64,000 bases of DNA from an uncultured Collinsella sp. (GTDB lineage Bacteria; Actinomycetota; Coriobacteriia; Coriobacteriales; Coriobacteriaceae), in the NCBI GenBank assembly GCA_900541235.1, contig UQIW01000005.1, positions 1-64,000 on the forward strand, written 5' to 3'. Each line of letters opens with the position of its first letter. Position 1 is the stretch's first letter. Below are positions 56,835 to 64,000 of this stretch, piece by piece. The notes beneath the pieces were generated by a model, which made no database searches, had not been told where the DNA came from, and worked only from the letters and a program-made list of their open reading frames with translations. The translations under genes were made by a program, and so were the position numbers.

Positions 56835-59735
56835 TCACGACAGCTTAACGATCGGTGCAAAACCTTTCATAAGCTTTTTGGTCTGGCCGGTCTTTTCGAA
56901 TTGAACCTCGATCATGTCTCCGACGACCGAGATCACGGTGCCCGTGCCAAAGGTCTTATGACTCACGGTATCGCCCGCGGCAAAGTCCTGCGATGCGCTG
57001 GCGCGATCGACCTTGCGCTCCACCGTCGGGGATACCTTGGATGACGACTTTTTGGCTCGCGGCGCGCCCGAGCCAAAGGTCGAGGCAACACGGCCGGCGT
57101 CGGGCGAAACCCCACGATGGCGCTCGGTACCATAAGTGCTGCCGCCAAAGAAGTCATCGAAGCTCGAGCCGCTGCGCGATCCAGAGCCGCCGGTCGAGCG
57201 CGTATGCGAGCCAAACACCTTGCCGCCATACATGTCCGAGCCCATACCCGAGCCAAACGTGCCGTGACGGTCGCCGCGCTTCTCCCAGCCCGTGCCCTCA
57301 AAACCGGCAGAACCGATACCGCTAAACTCGATGTCCTCAAACGGAATCTCGTTGAGGAAGCGCGAGCGCGGATTGGCAGAGGTCGAGCCGTAGGTGCGAC
57401 GCGTGGCCGCATAGGTCAGGAACAGGCGCTTGCGAGCACGCGTGATGGCGACGTAGGCCAAGCGGCGCTCCTCCTCGAGCTTGCCCGGATCGTCACTACC
57501 GCCAAAGTCGTGCACGTGCGGGAAGATACCCTCCTCCATGCCGGCCACGAACACCGCCGGGAACTCCAGGCCCTTGGCGGAGTGGATGGTCATCATGGTA
57601 ATGGCATGCGTCTCGCCGGCCAGGGAATCCAAGTCGGAGCGCAGGGCCAGCCACTCCATGAGTGCCGGCAGCGCCTTACAGGTGAGCGGACCGTAGGTGC
57701 GCTCGATCTCGTCGGCATGCACGGCGCCCGCCGGCAGCTCAGTCGGCGCGGCATACGCGTTACCCGCGATGGCGGCGGCCAGGGCATCCTGCGGCGAGAG
57801 CGCCGGGGCGGCTAGGCTATCGAGCGGATTGGAACCCGCGGCATCACGCGCGCCAACGAGCGCCTCAAACGAAGACACAGGCGCAGACGGGCCGGGCTCG
57901 GGCGCAGGCGCGCTCACCACAACGGGCTCGGGCTCAACGTCGGCGGGCACATCGGCTACGCCGGCTGCGCGCAGCTCTTCTAGACTCTCGAGCGTACCCT
58001 CGATATCCTCGTGCGTCTCCTCAAATTCGGCGGCGACGCCCAGGAATTCCTGAATGTTCTCGGCACGGCTCTCGGATTCCATGGTGCCCTCGGCGCGAAA
58101 CGCCTGCAGCAGGCCCGTCTTATCGACGATCATCTCGACAACGTCCTTAAGCTCGCCGTCCATGCGGCGACCCTCGCGCACCAGCGACACAAAGCTCGAC
58201 AGGCCATTGCGCACCTTGGCGCTAAACATGCCCGTCTCGGCTGTTGCGATCTCGCAGGCCTGGAAGAACGAGCAACGGTTGTCGCGCGCCAGCCGCTCGA
58301 TCTTTTGGATCGAGGTGGAGCCGATGCCGCGGCGCGGCGTGTTGATGACGCGCTTGACGCTCATCTCGTCGGCCGGGTTCACAATCATCTTGAGGTAAGC
58401 CATGACGTCGCGGATCTCGGCACGGTCGAAGAATCGCGTGCCGCCCACGATCTTGTAGGGCACGCCCGCGCGCAGAAACATATCTTCGAGAATACGCGAC
58501 TGGGCGTTGGTGCGGTAGAACACGGCGATGTCGTCGTAACTCGTACCCTTGGAGTGCAGCTTTTCGATCTCGCCGGCAATCCAGCGACCCTCGTCGCGCT
58601 CATCGCTTGCCTGGAAGGCCTGGATCTTCTCGCCGTCGCCCTCGGCCGTAAACAGGCGCTTGTCCTTGCGCTGCGAGTTGTGACGCACCACGGCGTTGGC
58701 GGCGCTCAGGATATGACCCGTGGAACGATAGTTCTGCTCCAGCTTGACGGTCTTGCAGTTTTTAAAGTCCTTCTCAAAGTCCAGGATGTTGGTGATGTCG
58801 GCGCCACGCCAGCTGTAAATGGACTGGTCATCGTCGCCCACGACCATGAGGTTTTGGTACTTGGCGGCCAGCAGGTTGGCGATCTCGTACTGGACGTGGT
58901 TGGTGTCCTGATACTCATCGACGCTAATGTAGCGGAAACGCTCTTGGTACTTGTCGAGCACCTCGGGGCGGGTGCGCAGCAGCTCGAGCGTGCGCACGAG
59001 CAGGTCGTCGAAGTCCATCGCGTTGGCGGCGCGCAGGCGGCGTTCCAGCTCCAGGTAGACCTGCGCGGCCTTTTTGTCGTTGGGGCTGTCGGCGGATTTG
59101 AGCATGTCCTCGGGGCCGATCATGGCGTTTTTGGCCGAACTGATCTTGCTGCGGATCATATTGATGGGGAATTGCTTTTGCTCGATACCGAGCGCCTGCA
59201 TAATATCGCGCACCATGCGCTTGGAATCGTCGTCATCGTAGATGGTGAACTGACCGGTGTAGCCCAGCAGGTCAGCGTCCTCGCGCAGCATGCGCACGCA
59301 CATAGCATGGAAGGTGCACACCCACATGCCGCGGGTACCGCTGGGGATGAGTGCCGCCAGACGCTCGCGCATCTCGGCCGCGGCCTTGTTGGTAAACGTG
59401 ATGGCAAGGATCTGCCAGGGCTTAACGCCCAGGTCGCCGAGCATATGTGCGATGCGGAAGGTCAAGACGCGGGTCTTGCCCGAGCCGGCGCCGGCAAGGA
59501 CCAGCAACGGACCCTCGGTGGTCAGGACCGCCTCGCGCTGGGCGGGATTAAGGCTGTCGATGTCGACGAGCGGCTTGGCGGGTTTGGGTGCCGGCGCGGG
59601 AGCGTCGTAGATGTCGAGCGGGACGAGCTCGGGCTCCGGCGCAGCGGGGGCGGTGTATGCATCGAGCGGCACGGGTTCCGGCGTGGGCGGCACGGGTACC
59701 GCGGCGTTCTTTTCCCAGGGCAAGGGCTGGGTCAT
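56835..59735 (-). CDS. pcrA: UvrD/PcrA-type superfamily 1 DNA helicase
   Basis: 966 residues, longer than the usual ~730. A ~60-residue Pro/Ala-rich N-terminus precedes the core: Q-motif LNPAQREAVL, Walker A LVLAGAGSGKTRVLTFRIAHML, and Walker B region FRYISVDEYQDTNHVQYEIANLL. GDDDQSIYSWRGAD, EQNYRST and ITMMTIHSAKGLEFPAVFVAGMEEGIFPH complete it. Extra segments are an Ala/Pro/Glu insert (about residues 600-710) in domain 2B and a Gly/Ser-rich stretch before the C-terminal Tudor-like VSHKTFGTGTVISVVGDMIEVQF. It unwinds DNA in repair. ATG 59735 follows GAGGAG. Confidence 0.93.
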   Translation of the reverse strand: MTQPLPWEKNAAVPVPPTPEPVPLDAYTAPAAPEPELVPLDIYDAPAPAPKPAKPLVDIDSLNPAQREAVLTTEGPLLVLAGAGSGKTRVLTFRIAHMLGDLGVKPWQILAITFTNKAAAEMRERLAALIPSGTRGMWVCTFHAMCVRMLREDADLLGYTGQFTIYDDDDSKRMVRDIMQALGIEQKQFPINMIRSKISSAKNAMIGPEDMLKSADSPNDKKAAQVYLELERRLRAANAMDFDDLLVRTLELLRTRPEVLDKYQERFRYISVDEYQDTNHVQYEIANLLAAKYQNLMVVGDDDQSIYSWRGADITNILDFEKDFKNCKTVKLEQNYRSTGHILSAANAVVRHNSQRKDKRLFTAEGDGEKIQAFQASDERDEGRWIAGEIEKLHSKGTSYDDIAVFYRTNAQSRILEDMFLRAGVPYKIVGGTRFFDRAEIRDVMAYLKMIVNPADEMSVKRVINTPRRGIGSTSIQKIERLARDNRCSFFQACEIATAETGMFSAKVRNGLSSFVSLVREGRRMDGELKDVVEMIVDKTGLLQAFRAEGTMESESRAENIQEFLGVAAEFEETHEDIEGTLESLEELRAAGVADVPADVEPEPVVVSAPAPEPGPSAPVSSFEALVGARDAAGSNPLDSLAAPALSPQDALAAAIAGNAYAAPTELPAGAVHADEIERTYGPLTCKALPALMEWLALRSDLDSLAGETHAITMMTIHSAKGLEFPAVFVAGMEEGIFPHVHDFGGSDDPGKLEEERRLAYVAITRARKRLFLTYAATRRTYGSTSANPRSRFLNEIPFEDIEFSGIGSAGFEGTGWEKRGDRHGTFGSGMGSDMYGGKVFGSHTRSTGGSGSRSGSSFDDFFGGSTYGTERHRGVSPDAGRVASTFGSGAPRAKKSSSKVSPTVERKVDRASASQDFAAGDTVSHKTFGTGTVISVVGDMIEVQFEKTGQTKKLMKGFAPIVKLS

Positions 59736-59958
59736 GGGCGACTCCTCATCTGACGGACAGCGCGCCTGCGGGCAGCGCCATAGTTTGAGCCGTACCAGTA
59801 TACCGAGCCGCGCGGACACCGACGCAAATCACACCACGACTCCGTCCGCCACCATCGGGCCCGCCCTAGCGGATTTGGCGCAATGGGGTCAGGTTACTTT
59901 GCACCAATCTATTGACAATCACGAAACCACCGATGTCATAGCAGCAGCAGCGAGCGAC
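59736..59958. other. Gap between pcrA and the palindrome before uppP
   Basis: No gene is supported. It contains GTTACTTTGCACCAA at 59894-59908, a 15-bp sequence also present, inverted, at 49627-49641 upstream of ppaC. Confidence 0.5.
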
Positions 59959-60048
59959 GGTCAGGGCGAACAACTTGTCATTCAAAGGGGGCGGCATAGA
60001 CCTTTTGGTCATGCCACCCCCTTTGAATGACAAGTTGTCGCCCTGACC
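59959..60048. repeat. 90-bp palindrome with 42-44 bp arms
   Basis: The arms 59959-60002 and 60007-60048 are inverse copies with one mismatch and two single-base bulges (core CAACTTGTCATTCAAAGGGG), around a 4-base loop. It ends 20 bp before the uppP stop, between pcrA and uppP. Confidence 0.9.
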
Positions 60049-60068
60049 GCCGCGCAGCGTCGACTAAG

Positions 60069-61049
60069 TTAGAGGCCGAGCATCGGCTCCAAGACGAAGA
60101 AGTACGCAAGCACCACGATGCCCAGAATGATGCGGTAGACGCCGAAGCACTTGAAGTCGTGACGGCGGACGAAACCCATGAGCCACTTGATAGCGATGAG
60201 CGAAACCACAAAGGCCACAACGCAGCCCACGCCCAGGATGGCGACCTCGTTGGCACCGAACGTACCGCCCTTGATGAAATACTTGACCAGCTTGAGCGCA
60301 CTCGCGCCAAACATGACAGGGATGGCCAGGAAGAACGTAAACTTGGACGCCACCGAACGCGTGCAGCCCAAAAGCAGGCCGCCGATGATGGTGGAACCGG
60401 AGCGCGACGTGCCCGGAATCAGCGAGAGCACCTGGAAGCATCCGATGCCCAGTGCGGTCTTCCAACTCAGGTCCTCGAGCGTGGTGATGGAACCAAAGTC
60501 CAGATCCTCGTCATCGCGCTCATCCTCAGCGGTAGCCCCGGCGGGCGCCGCAAAGTGCGCACCGGCGGGACGTCCACCCGACACCACAGCACGCGAACCA
60601 AACGAACCGGCAACGGCCATTTCCTCGCGCTTGCTCGCGCGCCAGTTCTCGATCACGATAAACAGCACGCCGTACACAATGAGCGCCAGCGCCACGACGG
60701 GAGCATTGTAGAAATGCTCCTCCATCCAGTCGTTGAGCGGCAGACCGATCGCCGCCGCAGGAATGCAGCCGAGCACAATCTTGCCCCACAGCACCCAGGT
60801 GTCGCGACGGCCCTCCTTGCCCTTGCTGGGCGAGAACGGATTGAGCTCATGGAAGAACAGCACACAGACGGCCAGAATGGCGCCGAGCTGAATCACGACC
60901 AGGAACATATTCCAGAACGTCTCGCTCACGTTCATCTTGACGAACTCGTCCACCAAGATCATGTGACCGGTCGACGAAACAGGCAGCCATTCGGTGATGC
61001 CCTCGACCAGGCCCATGAAGGCAGATTTTAGAAGCTCGATAATATCCAA
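60069..61049 (-). CDS. uppP: Undecaprenyl-diphosphate phosphatase
   Basis: 326 residues, a BacA-type membrane enzyme that recycles the lipid carrier for peptidoglycan. The catalytic region is FMGLVEGITEWLPVSSTGHMILVDEF, with the family's E-rich motif, and the second is LSLIPGTSRSGSTIIGGLLLG. About 60 residues of charged, Ala/Gly-rich sequence (about 155-215, with EDERDDEDLDF) are inserted in a loop, making it larger than the usual ~270. The likely start is TTG 61049 behind AGGGGG; longer frames upstream do not resemble the family. Confidence 0.92.
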   Translation of the reverse strand: MDIIELLKSAFMGLVEGITEWLPVSSTGHMILVDEFVKMNVSETFWNMFLVVIQLGAILAVCVLFFHELNPFSPSKGKEGRRDTWVLWGKIVLGCIPAAAIGLPLNDWMEEHFYNAPVVALALIVYGVLFIVIENWRASKREEMAVAGSFGSRAVVSGGRPAGAHFAAPAGATAEDERDDEDLDFGSITTLEDLSWKTALGIGCFQVLSLIPGTSRSGSTIIGGLLLGCTRSVASKFTFFLAIPVMFGASALKLVKYFIKGGTFGANEVAILGVGCVVAFVVSLIAIKWLMGFVRRHDFKCFGVYRIILGIVVLAYFFVLEPMLGL

Positions 61050-61297
61050 AGGGACCCCCTCGTTAGACACCCGCCGATATTGTTCTGCGGACGGTGCGGG
61101 CGATGTCCCATTATCAACCGTTGGCGGCGCGCCTGCGCCTACCCTTACCAAAAAACTCGCCCGTTCACAGAATTGCGAGCGGTCAAACCCAAATCCTTGG
61201 GTATAACTGCAACAAGATAAAGTGTCCGGCGGCCAACGCGCCCGCGCCCGCCCGATGCACGAGCCCCGCGCCCGTGCGATAGACCAAGGAGGAAACC

Positions 61298-61735
61298 ATG
61301 AACGAGGGCTACACCAAGGTATTTGTTTCACTCGACGGTACTGAGCAGCAGGATTTTGTGCTCGCACGCGCCATTAAGGTCGCCGCGAACAACGGCGCCA
61401 AGCTAATCATCGGCCACGTTATCGATTCCACGGCGCTCGAGAGCGCCGGTTCCTATCCGGTCGACCTGGTCAACGGCCTAGAGGAGGCATTTAAGAACTC
61501 CATTGCCAAGCAGCTCGAAGAGGCCAAGGCCAATCCCGATATTCCCGAGGTCGAGGTCATGATTCGCGCCGGCCGTATTCGCGAGACGCTCAAGGACGAG
61601 ATGCTCGACGTGGTTAAGCCCGACCTGGTGCTCTGCGGCGCCCGCGGCCTGTCCTCGATCAAGTATGCGCTGCTGGGTTCGATTTCGACGTTCCTGCTGC
61701 GCAATACGGACTGCGACATCTTGGTCGTGAAATAG
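61298..61735 (+). CDS. Universal stress protein, UspA family
   Basis: 145 residues forming one Usp domain. TKVFVSLDGTEQQDFVLARAIKVAANNGAKLIIGHVID opens the fold. The C-terminal LVLCGARGLSSIKYALLGSISTFLLRNTDCDILVVK keeps the GxxG..GS(x)S/T pattern around the nucleotide site, in a slightly altered form, so ATP binding is uncertain. AAGGAGG precedes the ATG. It is divergent from uppP and ends at a strong terminator; the trigger is unknown. Confidence 0.92.
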   Translation: MNEGYTKVFVSLDGTEQQDFVLARAIKVAANNGAKLIIGHVIDSTALESAGSYPVDLVNGLEEAFKNSIAKQLEEAKANPDIPEVEVMIRAGRIRETLKDEMLDVVKPDLVLCGARGLSSIKYALLGSISTFLLRNTDCDILVVK

Positions 61736-61791
61736 CAAACGTACGCCTAACGCATCGCGGAGCGCAAGCCCGCGTGCCCAAGTCTTCCAAG

Positions 61792-61827
61792 AGCGGGGCC
61801 ACAATTACGGTGGCCCCGCTTTGCTTT
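61792..61827. terminator. Terminator of the universal stress gene
   Basis: The perfect stem AGCGGGGCCAC/GTGGCCCCGCT is followed by TTGCTTT on the plus strand. It ends on the stop codon of hipA, so it may serve both converging genes. Confidence 0.88.
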
Positions 61828-63115
61828 AGACTGAGAATTGCTCCAGAACCCTCATTCTCTCAACGGAGTCCGTCTGAATTTTCAGAGCGACCCTACCCAA
61901 ATCTCCGGTTGCAGAGGCAAGTTCTGCAAGCTGGGCAGACACCCCTTCAGCCACTTCCGCCGCGATGTTCTTAATCATCTTGAGTGGTAGATGCAAATCT
62001 TGAGACATGAATTCGAAATCTTCAGGAGTCACCCCATCGATCACCCGGTGATCCCCAATATCAATCCCAAGATTATGGTCGTATCCCATTATCGTCGTGC
62101 AGACAATATCGTATGCAGGGGCCAACCTCTTTTCCCGCCAACTCGGACTATAGAGAAACGAATGGTTCTTGAGATGCGAGTCGCAATTCCCCAACGCATA
62201 ATCGACCATTACCTGACGAGCGAACATTTGAGTATCAGCAATTACGTTAGACGATTGCTCTCTTATCAATCGGCCGCAAAGAACCATATAGCAGCTATCG
62301 GGACGTGTCTCGTATTTCATATACGAAGGCCAGCCAACCGCTTGGCAAAAATCCTCCTGATGCAGCCTCAGAGGCACATCGAATCCGCTCATCGACGGCG
62401 GCTCATTGCTCCAGATTCTGTCATAACGCTCGGAAAAGAACGCACCAGGAATCGTATCCGAAGCTTCTGAACGGGCAATTTCAAGCCCAGCAGCAGACGC
62501 TGCCGTCATGCAAATTAATTCGTTGAACGGCAAATCCGGATGTTTAGTTGAAGCAATCTTGACTATGTGAGTCGAGGGGGCAGAGCCGAGCGGCAGCATC
62601 CAATCCCCCGACCCGGCCTTTTTCGCATCTTTACCGCGCGGTAAAAACCAACCGGTTTTAGACTGAGCGCCCGCCAACGACAGCCTCGAATCCTGCATAT
62701 CATTTGCAATCTCAAACACTTCCGCCTTAGAAAGTGCCTCAAAATCCTCGTCTTGCAGAGGACGATAGCCCGGATCGTAGCTCGATTTCTCATCGCCGAG
62801 AAACCTCAAGGCACCAACGCACTCATCGCCCAAACGCTCGAGCATCGATAAATAGTCTGACTGGGGGATTTGAAAACGCATCGACAGCTCATGCCGAACC
62901 GGGCCCTCGGGAAGCATGCCCGAAAAGAAGGCCGAAAACTCATTGCTGGTATATGGGTCATGTCGCAAGGGAAGAGAAGCTGAGAGTGCGGCGGCATCGT
63001 CGCGTTCAAGATATCCCTCATCATATGCAAACGTCTCGTTTACGGGGTCGGCCCTCTCAAATTCTCCGACCAGCTCAAACGTTCCCCGATACTCACGATA
63101 AACCTTTAATGCCAT
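61826..63115 (-). CDS. hipA: HipA-family serine/threonine kinase toxin
   Basis: 429 residues. In E. coli, HipA phosphorylates glutamyl-tRNA synthetase and causes persistence. The N-terminal Couple_hipA part (LKVYREYRGTFELVGEFERA, and ALSASLPLRHDPYTSNEFSAFFSGMLPEGPVR) precedes the kinase domain. SLAGAQSKTGWFLP is the P-loop-like activation region, HIVKI carries the ATP lysine, FNELICMTAASAAGL the helix glutamate, and DYALGNCDSHLKNHSFLYS the catalytic loop, with DIVCTT as metal-binding motif. All key residues are present. It overlaps hipB by 10 bp. Confidence 0.93.
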   Translation of the reverse strand: MALKVYREYRGTFELVGEFERADPVNETFAYDEGYLERDDAAALSASLPLRHDPYTSNEFSAFFSGMLPEGPVRHELSMRFQIPQSDYLSMLERLGDECVGALRFLGDEKSSYDPGYRPLQDEDFEALSKAEVFEIANDMQDSRLSLAGAQSKTGWFLPRGKDAKKAGSGDWMLPLGSAPSTHIVKIASTKHPDLPFNELICMTAASAAGLEIARSEASDTIPGAFFSERYDRIWSNEPPSMSGFDVPLRLHQEDFCQAVGWPSYMKYETRPDSCYMVLCGRLIREQSSNVIADTQMFARQVMVDYALGNCDSHLKNHSFLYSPSWREKRLAPAYDIVCTTIMGYDHNLGIDIGDHRVIDGVTPEDFEFMSQDLHLPLKMIKNIAAEVAEGVSAQLAELASATGDLGRVALKIQTDSVERMRVLEQFSV

Positions 63116-63351
63116 GAACCGTCGCCCCTCTCCCTCAGGATCAAATCGACCCCCAAGCTGTTAGCGATTTGAAGGGTTTGGCGAAGATTGGCACCCGCCT
63201 TTCCACGCTCAAGCTCGCTCACAAAGCGCAAACTGCACTGGTTGAAATCAGCCACATCGCGTTGGGTATAACCGAGCTTCTTCCGGCGCTCACGCAAATA
63301 TGCACCGAGTTCAGCTGGGTCAAAAATCGTTCGCTCATTCCAGTCTTGCAT
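63106..63351 (-). CDS. hipB: HipB-like antitoxin, helix-turn-helix XRE family
   Basis: 81 residues. The HTH covers about residues 14-70 (LGAYLRERRKKLGYTQRDVADFNQCSLRFVSELERGKAGANLRQTLQIANSLGVDL), closest to the HipB branch of XRE proteins. It should neutralise HipA and bind the two operator palindromes just upstream. The short basic C-terminal end (RERGDGSWH) runs into the hipA start. Weak spacing of GGGGATTAG from the ATG suggests low translation. Antitoxin-first order is standard. Confidence 0.93.
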   Translation of the reverse strand: MQDWNERTIFDPAELGAYLRERRKKLGYTQRDVADFNQCSLRFVSELERGKAGANLRQTLQIANSLGVDLILRERGDGSWH

Positions 63352-63364
63352 GCTAATCCCCTAT

Positions 63365-63425
63365 GATTATCCCAAACGGGATAATCATAGCACATCATGA
63401 TGGAATTATCCCGTTTGGGATAATT
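63365..63425. promoter_or_regulatory. Twin hipBA operators
   Basis: Two near-identical palindromes, GATTATCCCAAACGGGATAA (63365-63384) and AATTATCCCGTTTGGGATAA (63404-63423), each a TATCC-6-GGATA inverted repeat, with centres 39 bp apart. E. coli HipB binds TATCC-N8-GGATA; the half-sites are the same, with 2 bp less spacing. Confidence 0.9.
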
Positions 63426-63467
63426 GTCTTAACGTGAATGACGCTCCGGGACGTTACACCGCGACGA

Positions 63468-64000
63468 CTACTCAAAGTATTGGAACTTGTTGGTCGAGAA
63501 GGCAAACGTGACGACAAAGCCTTCGCCGGCGTCGGATGCCGCGGTGACGTCGATGCCCATCTTGGAGCACAGGCGCGCCACCAGGTAGAGGCCGATGCCC
63601 GTTGCGCGCTTGGTGGTGCGGCCGTTGTCGCCGGTAAAACCCTTCTCGAACACGCGCGGCAGGTCGGCCGCGCTCACGCCGCAGCCGTTGTCCGCGACGG
63701 TAAGCTCGATGCGCTCGCTCGCCAGGCCCTCGTCCAGCAACGCACCCGAAAACACGATCTTTGCGCCGTCCTCGCGCGCATATTTAATGCTGTTCTGAAT
63801 GAGCTGGCCCAGAATAAACTCGAGCCACTTTTCGTCGGTAAAGACCTCAAAGTCGAGGTTCTCGCACACCGGCGCCACGTGTGCCGCGATGAGCTCGCGG
63901 GCGTTGGCTTTAATCGCGCCCGTCACCAAGGTCTTAAGGTCCCAGCGACGAATCAGGTAGTCGCGCTCCACAACCTCCGAGCGCGCATAGTACAGCGCCT
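63468..64000 (-). CDS. Sensor histidine kinase, BceS/intramembrane-sensing type (5' partial)
   Basis: The C-terminal ~177 residues; the frame runs to the window end without a start. ALYYARSEVVERDYLIRRWDL is the dimerisation-helix exit typical of BceS/GraS-like kinases that sense peptide antibiotics. The HATPase domain follows: QLIQNSIKYA (N box), VADNGCGVSAADLPRVFEKGFTG (G1 and F boxes), and TGIGLYLVARLCSKMG (G2 box). The histidine lies outside the window or at its edge. The response regulator and ABC genes, if present, would be upstream of it, beyond 64000. Confidence 0.88.
   Translation of the reverse strand, partial: ALYYARSEVVERDYLIRRWDLKTLVTGAIKANARELIAAHVAPVCENLDFEVFTDEKWLEFILGQLIQNSIKYAREDGAKIVFSGALLDEGLASERIELTVADNGCGVSAADLPRVFEKGFTGDNGRTTKRATGIGLYLVARLCSKMGIDVTAASDAGEGFVVTFAFSTNKFQYFE

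Noticed and set aside
61050..61367. 106-codon N-terminal extension of uppP
   Set aside because: It lacks any hydrophobic or family pattern and runs through the divergent promoter region; the TTG at 61049 gives the expected protein.

Overview
The window is 64 kb of GC-rich, gene-dense chromosome from an anaerobic, sugar-fermenting actinobacterium. The overall look fits the Coriobacteriia, most like Collinsella: many PTS operons, glutamate/aspartate-rich protein tails, an NAD-type isocitrate dehydrogenase, a minimal TatA/TatC pair and no respiratory genes in view. That taxonomic call is inference. No rRNA, CRISPR or prophage was seen; there is one tRNA-Thr(CGT).

Layout. 1-2992: 3' part of a lactose-type PTS EIICB gene and a LacG-like 6-phospho-beta-galactosidase. 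3084-9649: an accessory stretch with two arrays of palindromic units at about 80-bp period, a YefM/RelE-type toxin-antitoxin pair, a truncated deoR copy, a second EIICB gene, an uncharacterised PTS-associated protein, a GntR regulator and an intact DeoR regulator. 9856-18872: sugar genes (galM, an orphan mannose-type EIIB lacking its catalytic His, tRNA-Thr, yhcH, a nagA remnant, a lacC-type kinase, lacX-type epimerase, flavodoxin, nagA, agaS, GntR). 19058-22264: a mannose-family PTS operon (EIIA, YajC-like, EIIB, EIIC, EIID). Shared operators suggest that the GntR gene at 18141 controls agaS and this PTS, an amino-sugar (probably GalNAc/galactosamine) route.

22896-36732 holds a SurA-like membrane protein, isocitrate dehydrogenase, HEAT protein, a dehydrogenase with a His/Cys-rich tail, DegV, Hpf, a solute-binding lipoprotein, a nuclease-like protein, comF, ricT, holB and tmk. 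36972-46860 holds a zinc-ribbon membrane protein, an IS110-family element, topA, hypB-hypA, tatC-tatA, a STAS protein, an aspartate aminotransferase and a small unknown. 46944-64000 holds nhaA, ppaC, a ROK glucokinase, a cellobiose-type PTS operon with GH1 enzyme and divergent GntR regulator, manA, a UvrD/PcrA helicase, uppP, a universal stress protein, hipBA with twin operators, and the 3' part of a sensor kinase.

The most unusual layer is non-coding. Besides the two 80-bp-period arrays, I find at least five unrelated long intergenic palindromes (11016-11167, 30953-31168, 36835-36903, 56699-56827, 59959-60048). A sixth, with arms at 37982-38001 and 39437-39455, is split by the IS110 element. 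None overlaps a gene I believe in, and several sit directly beside gene ends.
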